Origin: DATLBY01 sp035526665
GTDB taxonomy: Bacteria > Acidobacteriota > Terriglobia > Bryobacterales > Bryobacteraceae
DNA length: 5,411 bases
Reading direction: 5' to 3'
Assembly (NCBI GenBank): GCA_035526665.1
Contig: DATLBY010000061.1
Span: 1 to 5,411, forward strand
Under the pieces are notes generated by a model. The model searched no databases and was not told the origin of the DNA. It saw nothing but the letters and a program-made list of their open reading frames with translations. Each line of letters starts with the position of its first letter. The first letter of the stretch is position 1. Below are positions 1 through 5,411 of this stretch, piece after piece. The position numbers were made by a program, and so were the translations under genes.

Positions 1-118
1 CCAAATCGTCGGCCAGCACATAGATGATGTTTGGCAGGCGGTCTTGCGGCCAAGCGAGACCAGCGACGCTGCCAAGAGCAGCGGTTTGGCAGAATTGCCG
101 GCGGGTGATCGGGGTCAC
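1..118 (-). CDS. Sulfatase, Tat-exported, N-terminal fragment (continues past the left edge)
   Basis: The first 39 codons of a sulfatase are present; the rest lies outside the window. The start chosen is GTG at 118-116, because no in-frame ATG lies nearby and this start puts a twin-arginine signal at the very N-terminus. That signal has TRRQFC at residues 5-10, then a hydrophobic stretch (about 12-23, TAALGSVAGLAW). Next comes RLPNIIYVLADDL (27-39), the first beta strand typical of alkaline-phosphatase-superfamily sulfatases; the Asp pair D37-D38 would be ligands of the active-site metal ion. The formylglycine motif (C/S-x-P-x-R) is downstream and cannot be checked, so the substrate and maturation type are unknown. 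The GTG overlaps the stop of the preceding gene (GTGA), which suggests translational coupling. Family knowledge: such enzymes hydrolyse sulfate esters, often on glycans, in the periplasm or outside the cell. Other alkaline-phosphatase-superfamily hydrolases could begin similarly, but N-I-(I/L)-x-(V/I)-x-A-D-D-L is characteristic of sulfatases. Confidence 0.85.
   Translation of the reverse strand, partial: MTPITRRQFCQTAALGSVAGLAWPQDRLPNIIYVLADDL
115..118 (-). promoter_or_regulatory. GTGA stop/start overlap coupling the PHA-family gene to the sulfatase
   Basis: The TGA stop of the small PHA-family gene (117-115) is embedded in GTGA, whose GTG (118-116) begins the sulfatase in another frame. 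Such four-base overlaps usually mean that the ribosome finishing the first gene re-initiates on the second. It supports the GTG as the true sulfatase start and places the two genes on one transcript. The purine stretch AAGG just before the GTG lies too close to serve as a normal ribosome-binding site. Confidence 0.7.
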
Positions 119-456
119 GCCTTGGTAACCGGAGCGCTGCCCAGCAGGCCGCGGACTCTGGCCTCGACGTTAGACTTCACCTTGTCCTCCGGCATGAATC
201 GTTTCAGCAAACCAGGCAACTCGCATTCAATGGTCACGTCTTTTTCGGTCACCAGAACGGTGCCGGAAAGAGGAGCTTTGAAGAACCCCATCTTCCCAGT
301 GACCGAAAAGGTCATCGTCGAGCCGTTCCATGACTTCTGCTTATCCACAATCTCGATGGGACCCGCGGGGATGCCTTTAAACAGATCATCTGAGGATTGA
401 TCGACGATGCGCATCGCTTCCTTGAGGCCCTTATTATGAGACACAGTGATTTTCAT
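115..456 (-). CDS. Polyhydroxyalkanoic acid system family protein (PHA_gran_rgn-like), 113 aa
   Basis: A small protein without signal peptide or membrane segment, so probably cytoplasmic. The layout fits the PHA_gran_rgn family (PF09650/TIGR02610). The N-terminal strand MKITVSHNKG leads into a helix (LKEAMRIVDQSSDDLF, 11-26). A W-x-G-x-x-(M/L)-x-F segment follows (W43 to F50, SWNGSTMTF). Then come strands with GTVLVTEKDVTIECELPG (65-82), and a charged C-terminal helix (about 83-106) ends in VRGLLG. Length is normal for the family, whose members are usually about 90-115 residues. The name comes from members next to polyhydroxyalkanoate granule genes in Pseudomonas-type bacteria; no PHA synthase, depolymerase or phasin is visible here, so a granule role should not be assumed. 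The ATG at 456 has only a distant GGAG (473-470, 13 bases upstream). The TGA stop overlaps the GTG of the sulfatase. It is the only product of the five with no sign of export. Confidence 0.72.
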   Translation of the reverse strand: MKITVSHNKGLKEAMRIVDQSSDDLFKGIPAGPIEIVDKQKSWNGSTMTFSVTGKMGFFKAPLSGTVLVTEKDVTIECELPGLLKRFMPEDKVKSNVEARVRGLLGSAPVTKA

Positions 457-509
457 GACCGGTCGTATGCTCCATTCAGTGGACGCACAAAAGCGCTCTG
501 AGTGTACCT
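457..509 (-). other. 53-base intergenic gap, the longest in the gene run
   Basis: This gap separates the DUF6807 gene from the small PHA-family gene and is the only non-trivial break within the five-gene run. A GGAG at 473-470 could be a ribosome-binding site, but it sits 13 bases from the ATG, longer than usual. A short GCGC-TTTTG-TGC-like hairpin can be drawn near 485-497, but the stem is about four pairs including a G-U and has no following U-run, so it is not a convincing terminator. No clear sigma-70 promoter is visible: the best -35-like TTGTGC has only a poor -10 partner. Read-through from upstream is the simplest model; a weak internal promoter cannot be excluded. Confidence 0.5.
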
Positions 510-1493
510 CTATTTCGAGTAGTCTGAGTACAATTTGGCTATGCCGGCGCTCTCCGGAGTGCCCGGATGGATCACCACGCGATACCGGAATTTCAACTGT
601 TCACCTGGCTTGAGTGTCATGCTGCCGTCCTTGGCCTTCTCATTGCCCAGATCGCTGACGGCAAAAATATTAGCGGCAAACATGCCGTAGCCACGGGTAT
701 GCCAGTACGTGGGATGCCTCGGATTGGAGGGATGATCCAGGATGGCAATGCCCAGCTTCTCTCCCTTATATTCTCCCGAATAATCGGCCCAATTGGCGCG
801 CTTGCCCCTCACCTGTGCTTCGGTCTCCAGGCCTTCAGAATTCAGGATCCTGCCGGTACGCTTGGGCTCCGTGGGCCTGACATCTTCTTTGGACGCCTTG
901 GGGACATACTTGGGCGCCGGCTCCTCCAACCACGAGGCCACACGGACTCCGAAGGAGCCCTCATGCGTATCGCCGAATCTGGCGGTCTCGAGGGCAGTTA
1001 ACACGATGTCGTAATCGAAGGTGCGCAACGCCGGCTGCGAATAGAAAGTGATGGTGCGCCGGTCGGACAGGATAGCAGTCCCCTTGGCGTCCAGCCATTT
1101 GAAGGAGGCTTGGAGACTTCCCTTTTTCCGGCCGCTTTGCAGGCGCTCGACCTTATCCAGAACGATCTTGCCCTTCGCCCCGGGGTTGAAGGCTTCATTC
1201 GCCCAAAAGTTACTTCCGTTCACGTCTGCGTGAGCGAAGTTCAGACCGCGGTGATGCGGATGATCCTTACTGTCGCCGGGCAACTCGTCCAGCGGAAAGC
1301 CGCGAGTCACGAGAGTTCCGGACGCCGCACGCAACGGGAAAAGATAGGGCTTGGCGGCATCGGGTCCGATGAACATCTGCGTGAACGGCTTGCCATCGAT
1401 CTCGACCGTGATGCGATCGGCCGAACGGGTCACACTCACCTGGGCGGCCGCCGGCAGCGCCAGGCAGATAAATGCAAGAGAAAGTGATTTCAT
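510..1493 (-). CDS. Secreted DUF6807 / 'PmoA family' protein, 327 aa
   Basis: Recognised as the DUF6807 family (annotated 'PmoA family protein', PF14100) from several conserved blocks. These are KPYLFPLRAASGTLVTRGFP (48-67), D-H-P-H-H-R-G-L (77-84) with FAHADVNGSNFW (86-97), DTHEGSFGVR (175-184), WADYSG (235-240), and a C-terminal His/Pro-rich block DHPSNPRHPTYWHTRGYG (253-270). The clustered histidines (H78, H80, H81, H88, H177, H254, H260, H265) could form a metal or catalytic site; that is inference. Residues 1-17 form a Sec signal peptide with probable cleavage at AAA|Q, so the protein is periplasmic or outer-membrane associated. Length is typical and no motif is missing. Despite the label, it is not the membrane methane monooxygenase subunit PmoA: it lacks transmembrane helices after the signal. 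Biochemical function is unknown; members are recalled near carbohydrate-catabolism genes in Acidobacteriota, Planctomycetota and Bacteroidota. Only 2 bases separate it from the PPC gene upstream, so the two are probably co-translated. No strong Shine-Dalgarno precedes the ATG at 1493. Confidence 0.88.
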   Translation of the reverse strand: MKSLSLAFICLALPAAAQVSVTRSADRITVEIDGKPFTQMFIGPDAAKPYLFPLRAASGTLVTRGFPLDELPGDSKDHPHHRGLNFAHADVNGSNFWANEAFNPGAKGKIVLDKVERLQSGRKKGSLQASFKWLDAKGTAILSDRRTITFYSQPALRTFDYDIVLTALETARFGDTHEGSFGVRVASWLEEPAPKYVPKASKEDVRPTEPKRTGRILNSEGLETEAQVRGKRANWADYSGEYKGEKLGIAILDHPSNPRHPTYWHTRGYGMFAANIFAVSDLGNEKAKDGSMTLKPGEQLKFRYRVVIHPGTPESAGIAKLYSDYSK

Positions 1494-1495
1494 GG

Positions 1496-2041
1496 TTACC
1501 GGTAAGTCTTGTCGTCCAGTTTGCTGAAGTCCACGCCGTCGTTCATGACGCCGATCGTCACAATGGCGAAGGTAAAGACAGGCGTGCCGGGCTCCAGGTG
1601 CCCGCCGAACGCCTTGTCCGGCGTAGCCAGGGTCATGTGCGCGTGGATTTTTCCGTTGATGATGTACCCGTTCATGCTGACGACGTCAGCCGGCTCAGTG
1701 GGATTTTTCACAAACATGTTCTTTGATGGAAAATCCCGGTTACTGACCTGGTGGATATGATAGCCACGGACCGACCCGGCGCCGGCCAAAATGACGGCGT
1801 TGCGAATCTTCTCCTGCTTGACCATCTTCTCGAGACCCGCCAGCAGATCGGTATTGAACTTGAATCGAAGCGTGATGACGCGTTCGAACTGTCCTTTGAC
1901 GGCATAGACGTCGGGCACGGCGTCGCTGTTGGGCTTCGCGTCCTGCGCGGGCGTGGGCGCCGCATTCACGATTTCGCGCCGGCTCTCCTGAGCGGCCAGA
2001 ATTCCAGTTAGTGCGATAAGTGCAATGGTTGTTTTGATCAT
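1496..2041 (-). CDS. Secreted PPC (DUF296) domain protein, 181 aa
   Basis: The PPC (plant and prokaryote conserved, PF03479) domain spans about residues 52-168. RVITLRFKFNTDLLAGLEKM (54-73) gives the first strand and helix, and KIRNAVILAGAGSVRGYHIH (78-97) matches the family's 'I-x-x-A-x-(I/V)-x-x-x-G-S-(L/V)' strand-turn. VVSMNGYI (120-127) corresponds to the 'EILSLSG' strand. IHAHMTLATPDKAFGGHLEPG (132-152) is the diagnostic H-x-H ... GGH-L-x-P-G segment, with H133, H135 and H148 retained. Prokaryotic PPC proteins are small and form trimers; the 'DNA-binding' label comes from plant AT-hook proteins, and no AT-hook is present here. Residues 1-17 look like a Sec signal peptide (positive MIK, hydrophobic core, cleavage near LAA|Q), followed by a polar Pro/Ala/Asp-rich linker (about 18-50). 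An exported location argues against gene regulation. The gene starts 18 bases after the receptor stop and ends 2 bases before the DUF6807 ATG. Role unknown; ligand binding or a small enzymatic task in the periplasm is only a guess. Confidence 0.87.
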   Translation of the reverse strand: MIKTTIALIALTGILAAQESRREIVNAAPTPAQDAKPNSDAVPDVYAVKGQFERVITLRFKFNTDLLAGLEKMVKQEKIRNAVILAGAGSVRGYHIHQVSNRDFPSKNMFVKNPTEPADVVSMNGYIINGKIHAHMTLATPDKAFGGHLEPGTPVFTFAIVTIGVMNDGVDFSKLDDKTYR

Positions 2042-2059
2042 AAAATCTGTTCGGCTCGT

Positions 2060-5000
2060 CTACCAGATGATCTTCGCCGCCAGCTGAATGACGCGGCCCG
2101 GCTGGGCGGTCAGAATCCGTCCGAAGCTGCTCGAAGAGGCCTGGACATTCGGCGCATCGAAGTTAACCTGGTTGAAGGCATTGAAAAACTCGCCGCGAAG
2201 CTCAATCCGGAACGGCTCGCGCACGGCGATTGCCTTCATCAATGCCACATCGGTGTTGGCGAAAGCAGGACCGTTGATAATGTTGCGGCCGGCGTTGCCA
2301 TAGATGCCGCGCGGCAGCTGCGCCACCGGGACAAAGGCGGCGGTGTTGAAGAAGCGGCTCACGAAAGCGTTTCTATCGGGATGTTCGATGGAGATCTGGT
2401 CATAGGTGATGCCGGGAACCAACTGCGCGTGCTGCAGATTCTGCTGTCCCGTTCCGTCGAGCGCGACATCGGTGCCCATCACGAAGTTCAAGGGCGCGCC
2501 GCTCTGCAGGATGTGGATTGCCCCGATGCTCCAGCCGTCGAACACGCGCTTCCATACGGGCTGATTGAAATGCAGCTGCGGACTCCACAACCAGCTGGCG
2601 GAAACGACGTGGCGGCGATCGTAGTTGCCCCGGCCTTTCTCAAGCTTCAGGTTGAACGGATTTCCCACGCCTCCGGTCAACCCGGGATCGGGACTGATCA
2701 CGTTGTCCAATCCTTTGGATAGAACATAGGAGCCGAGAAAGCTCAAGCCGCGGCTGAAGCGCTTGTTTACTCGGAATTGCGCGCTGTGATAGCCGGAACG
2801 ATAATCATTCCCCAGGAAACGCGACTGGGTGTTGAAGAGCCCGCGCGTCTGCGGATACAGCACCCGGTTGTTCACGTTTTGCGCGGTCGGCGGCTGGCCG
2901 GTCAGCGGATCCGGAGCATACACGGCGGGATTCCAGTGGCGATGCCCCTCGAGCTTCTGCGAAAGCTTGCCCGCGTAGCTGACCTCAATGGCCAGGTCGC
3001 TGCGAAGCTGACGCTCCACGGTGAGGCTCATCGATTGGGTATAGGGGACCACCAGGCGAATATCGGTGGTCACCAGGTTGGCCGGCAGGGGGAAGGCGCA
3101 TTGCACGCCCGGGAAGGCGGCGATGGGAACACATCCAAAGTCGCCGGATAAGATTCCCAGGGGCGGCAGCACACGCCCCAACGAACGGTAGGGGTCATCC
3201 ATCTGGCCCTGCCTCAACACATCGGTTCCCGCGAACGGCGCTTCGGAGGTGTGCACCACGTTGGCGCTGAGCTGATCGAAGAAGATGCCGTAGCCGCCGC
3301 GAACACTGGTGCGGCCGTTGCCGAAAACGTCCCAGGCAAAGCCGATTCTGGGTCCGACATTGTTCAGATCGTCATAGCTCAGCTTGCCATTGCCGGGCAG
3401 GCCCGGATCCCCGGGAAACCGGACGTAAGGGAGGGCGTCGGGATGCACCTTGGAGCGCGCCGTAAAGTTGGGAACGTCGGTCGAGGTTTGCCGGTGATAC
3501 TTCTGGTCCCAGGCAAAATAGGGCTCCCAGCGGGCGCCATACGTCAGCGTAAATCGGGGAGAGATTTTGAACTCATCCTGGAGGAAGAAGTTATGCTTCC
3601 AGTCCACCGGATTGCTGCCAGGCTGGCCGAAACCGACACTGAGCTGATCGAAAGAGCCCAACAGGAAGTCGGCCATGGCGCTGCCGGTGCGTACGCCGGT
3701 GAAGGTCATGCTGCGCGACTGGGTGAACCTGCTGTTGAGTGTGAAATCGATCTTATAAAGCTCGTAGCCCCACTTGGTGGTGTGGCGCCCATGAATCCAG
3801 CTCATGCTGTCGCGGAAGTGCCAGTTGATATAGTCCTGCGCGTTGGGATTGACGGGGGCGAGATTGAAGCGGCCCTGGACGGAGATGCCGATTCCCTCCC
3901 CGCTGGCGCCCGCCGGCACGTTGATGCCAAGGGCGGACGGCGCATAGTACTTATCCGGATCGTCCGACGAAGAGGCCCGCATATAGTCGAGGGTGGCCTC
4001 ATTCAGCAGCGTGGGCCTGAAGGTGTAGGTGCTGCTGGCCGAGTAGTCCCTGGTACGCACGTTTCGGGAGCCGGTAGTGTAGGGCTGCAAATCTCCAGCG
4101 GTAAATGTCTGGTGATAGGAATCGTCAAAGAAATGGCCGAAGACATTGTGCTTCGCCGACTGCAGGTAGTCGACGCGGCCCATGTAACTGTAGTTGCCCG
4201 AGGGCTGTGCAATGAAGGAGACATACGTACCGCTGGCCGTCTGGGGAACGAACTGATTCAGGATCTTGCTGGCCGCTGGGCTGATACACCCTGGATTCAC
4301 GGTCTTGCCGGTTACGCACGGCTGGCCCGCGGCGTTCATCAATGGCTGGCCGGCAGCATCTGTAGGGTTTTTAAGAGTGGCGCTAAAGGCGGAGAAGTCC
4401 CCCGCCCGCTCAGCCGCCGTGGGAACCAGGTCCACGGTGGATCCGACTTCCGGCCGGTTCCACAGCTTTTGGAAATACCCGAAGAAGAAGAGTTTGTCCT
4501 TCCTGACCGGTCCGCCGGCCGCGACACCGGTCTGATTCTGGCGGCTGGTGGGACGGCGGGGCTGAAAGAAGCTGCGGGCGTTGAGCTTGTCGTTACGTAA
4601 AAACTCCCAGGCACTTCCGTGGAAGGCATTGGACCCGGCCTTGGAGGTGACGCTGACCTGGCTGCCGGAGTTATTGCCGTACTCACTGCCAAAATTGTGT
4701 GTCTGAATCCGGATCTCCTGCACCGCATCCGGAGGCGGGTAGTTCATGCCGGTGGTCTGTCCGAAGTGGGTGAAATTGGCGCCATTGAACATGAAGTTGT
4801 TGTTCACCGCCCGACCGCCATTCACGCTCATTGTGGGACCTGAGCGGGTATTGGTCATCTCCTGCGGCGCGTTGATTTGGGTAACGCCGGGTAGGATTTT
4901 CGACAGTCCCAATACGTTGCGGCCGTTCAGGGGCAGGTCCTGCACGCGGCGATCGTCCACCAGCCCGGCGAGCGTCTGGTTGGTGGTATTGACGAGTGTA

Positions 5001-5356
5001 GCCGTGCTCGATACAGTCACCTCCGAGCGGACAGCACCCAGGCGCATGGCTACGTCCAGGCGCAGGCTCTCACCCTGTGCGAGCTGCACGTTGGTCTGTA
5101 CCTGCTTGTCGAAACCCGGGGCTTCAACCGCGACTTCATAGACGCCCGGCGGGATCGCCAGCAGGCTGAAATACCCCGTGCTATCCGACTTGGCGGTGCG
5201 TGTGAGCTGCTGTTCCACCGACACCGCCGTCACAGTGGCATCCGAAAGGACAGCGCCTGAAGGGTCGCGGACAAAACCGCTAATACGGCCGGCGACCTGG
5301 CCATGCAGCAGAGCGGCGGAGGCAGCACACAGACAGAGTGCGATGGTTCGTGTCAT
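2060..5356 (-). CDS. Oar-like TonB-dependent receptor with carboxypeptidase-regulatory-like domain, 1098 aa
   Basis: Complete large outer-membrane receptor. Residues 1-20 are a Sec signal peptide (cleavage near LLHGQ|V). Residues 22-105 form a carboxypeptidase-regulatory-like beta-sandwich: GRISGFVRDPSGAVLSDATV, then STGYFSLLAIPPGVYEVAVE and APGF. SEVTVSSTA (111-119) occupies the place of a TonB-box-like segment. The plug follows at about 130-245, with DRRVQDLPLNGRNVLGL (135-151), an N-rich strand NNNFMFNGAN, and AVQEIRIQTHNFGSEYGNNS (211-230). The remainder to 1098 is a predicted beta-barrel with family blocks such as RGGYGIFFDQ (686-695) and ELRGEFFNAFNQVNF (1052-1066). It ends in a terminal aromatic (AKIIW), as expected for BAM-assembled barrels. 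Length is in the usual range of about 1000-1200 for this acidobacterial/myxobacterial Oar-like group. The mature protein has only four cysteines, in two pairs (C347/C357, C742/C753). The family imports or binds large ligands using TonB energy; the substrate cannot be inferred. ATG at 5356 lies about 14 bases after the predicted transcription start and has no Shine-Dalgarno. It is probably the operon's first gene. Confidence 0.93.
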   Translation of the reverse strand: MTRTIALCLCAASAALLHGQVAGRISGFVRDPSGAVLSDATVTAVSVEQQLTRTAKSDSTGYFSLLAIPPGVYEVAVEAPGFDKQVQTNVQLAQGESLRLDVAMRLGAVRSEVTVSSTATLVNTTNQTLAGLVDDRRVQDLPLNGRNVLGLSKILPGVTQINAPQEMTNTRSGPTMSVNGGRAVNNNFMFNGANFTHFGQTTGMNYPPPDAVQEIRIQTHNFGSEYGNNSGSQVSVTSKAGSNAFHGSAWEFLRNDKLNARSFFQPRRPTSRQNQTGVAAGGPVRKDKLFFFGYFQKLWNRPEVGSTVDLVPTAAERAGDFSAFSATLKNPTDAAGQPLMNAAGQPCVTGKTVNPGCISPAASKILNQFVPQTASGTYVSFIAQPSGNYSYMGRVDYLQSAKHNVFGHFFDDSYHQTFTAGDLQPYTTGSRNVRTRDYSASSTYTFRPTLLNEATLDYMRASSSDDPDKYYAPSALGINVPAGASGEGIGISVQGRFNLAPVNPNAQDYINWHFRDSMSWIHGRHTTKWGYELYKIDFTLNSRFTQSRSMTFTGVRTGSAMADFLLGSFDQLSVGFGQPGSNPVDWKHNFFLQDEFKISPRFTLTYGARWEPYFAWDQKYHRQTSTDVPNFTARSKVHPDALPYVRFPGDPGLPGNGKLSYDDLNNVGPRIGFAWDVFGNGRTSVRGGYGIFFDQLSANVVHTSEAPFAGTDVLRQGQMDDPYRSLGRVLPPLGILSGDFGCVPIAAFPGVQCAFPLPANLVTTDIRLVVPYTQSMSLTVERQLRSDLAIEVSYAGKLSQKLEGHRHWNPAVYAPDPLTGQPPTAQNVNNRVLYPQTRGLFNTQSRFLGNDYRSGYHSAQFRVNKRFSRGLSFLGSYVLSKGLDNVISPDPGLTGGVGNPFNLKLEKGRGNYDRRHVVSASWLWSPQLHFNQPVWKRVFDGWSIGAIHILQSGAPLNFVMGTDVALDGTGQQNLQHAQLVPGITYDQISIEHPDRNAFVSRFFNTAAFVPVAQLPRGIYGNAGRNIINGPAFANTDVALMKAIAVREPFRIELRGEFFNAFNQVNFDAPNVQASSSSFGRILTAQPGRVIQLAAKIIW

Positions 5357-5376
5357 GGATGACGGGTGGTCTAGGA
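5357..5376 (-). promoter_or_regulatory. Very short 5' leader lacking a Shine-Dalgarno sequence
   Basis: Between the -10 box and the receptor ATG the minus strand reads TCCTAGACCACCCGTCATCC. It contains no GGAG, GAGG or AGGA element at a usable distance. If transcription starts about 7 bases after the -10 box, the leader is about 14 bases. Initiation would then resemble leaderless or SD-independent translation, or rely on an unstructured start region. The leader leaves no room for a riboswitch or attenuator, so regulation of this promoter would have to act at initiation. Confidence 0.5.
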
Positions 5377-5405
5377 TTTATATACCAGGACGTGTACTGT
5401 GTCAA
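5377..5405 (-). promoter_or_regulatory. Sigma-70-type promoter for the receptor-led operon
   Basis: Read on the minus strand, TTGACA (5405-5400) is a perfect -35 box, followed by exactly 17 bases and TATAAA (5382-5377), which matches the -10 consensus TATAAT at 5 of 6 positions. A second -10 register, TATATA two bases upstream (5384-5379), is preceded by TGG and would count as an extended -10 with a 15-base spacer. Transcription would be expected to begin near 5370, leaving a leader of roughly 14 bases before the receptor ATG at 5356. The short AT-rich island stands out from the GC-rich surroundings, which supports a real promoter. No activity data are available. Confidence 0.72.
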
Positions 5406-5411
5406 ATTTCA

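Noticed and set aside
44..400. A 118-codon plus-strand open frame at the left edge
   Set aside because: It lies opposite both the PHA-family gene and the sulfatase start. Both of those are recognisable, and this translation is not.
485..497. A small GCGC/GTGC hairpin as a terminator after the DUF6807 gene
   Set aside because: The stem is about four pairs including a G-U, the loop is T-rich, and no U-run follows. It is too weak to call.
567..1487. Plus-strand open frames (567-1001 and 1110-1487) opposite the DUF6807 gene
   Set aside because: The minus-strand protein carries a signal peptide and every conserved block of its family. The plus frames have no recognisable motif; the one at 567 is in exact codon register opposite it, the same antisense shadow effect.
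510..1493. Reading the 'PmoA family' name as a particulate methane monooxygenase subunit
   Set aside because: True PmoA is an integral membrane protein with several transmembrane helices, encoded with pmoB and pmoC. This protein has a single N-terminal signal peptide, soluble DUF6807 motifs and no such partners.
3251..4600. A 449-codon open frame on the plus strand inside the receptor gene
   Set aside because: Its codons are exactly in register with the receptor's codons on the opposite strand, so a stop could arise only from TTA, CTA or TCA codons, which are rare in this GC-rich gene. The translation shows no recognisable domain, while the minus-strand product matches the receptor family throughout.
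5381..5396. Imperfect inverted repeat (TACAC, 6 bases, GTATA on the minus strand) within the promoter spacer as an operator
   Set aside because: Arms of five bases with one mismatch are expected by chance at this length, and no regulator gene is present in the window.

Overview
The window looks like a piece of an Acidobacteriota chromosome, most plausibly from the Bryobacterales/Solibacter-type lineage. This is inferred from gene content and not from any marker gene. The clues are a very large Oar-like TonB-dependent receptor with an N-terminal carboxypeptidase-regulatory-like domain, a Tat-exported sulfatase, a secreted DUF6807 ('PmoA family') protein, and GC-rich codon use. All five genes lie on the minus strand and are read from the right end of the window to the left. 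About 98% of the window is coding, and no stretch over 55 bases lacks a gene.

Layout in transcription order: (1) a good sigma-70-type promoter at 5377-5405, with a consensus -35, a 17-base spacer and a 5/6 -10; (2) a 1098-residue outer-membrane receptor (5356-2060); (3) after 18 bases, a secreted PPC/DUF296-domain protein (2041-1496); (4) after 2 bases, a secreted DUF6807/PmoA-like protein (1493-510); (5) after 53 bases, a small cytoplasmic protein of the polyhydroxyalkanoic-acid-system family (456-115); (6) overlapping it by 4 bases (GTGA), the first 39 codons of a Tat-exported sulfatase (118 to beyond the left edge). No convincing terminator is visible between any of the genes, so the simplest reading is one operon led by the receptor. 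The 53-base gap is the only place where a second transcription unit could plausibly begin.

How they may work together (inference): four of the five products carry export signals. The set is an outer-membrane receptor, two Sec-exported proteins of poorly known function and a Tat-exported sulfatase. This resembles a cell-envelope module for capturing and processing a ligand, perhaps a sulfated glycan or another sulfate ester. The substrate cannot be read from the sequence. The most notable feature is the tight pairing of a secreted PPC-domain protein with a secreted DUF6807 protein directly behind an Oar-like receptor. The individual families are known, but the combination is poorly characterised. 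I saw no RNA genes, mobile elements, CRISPR arrays or significant repeats.
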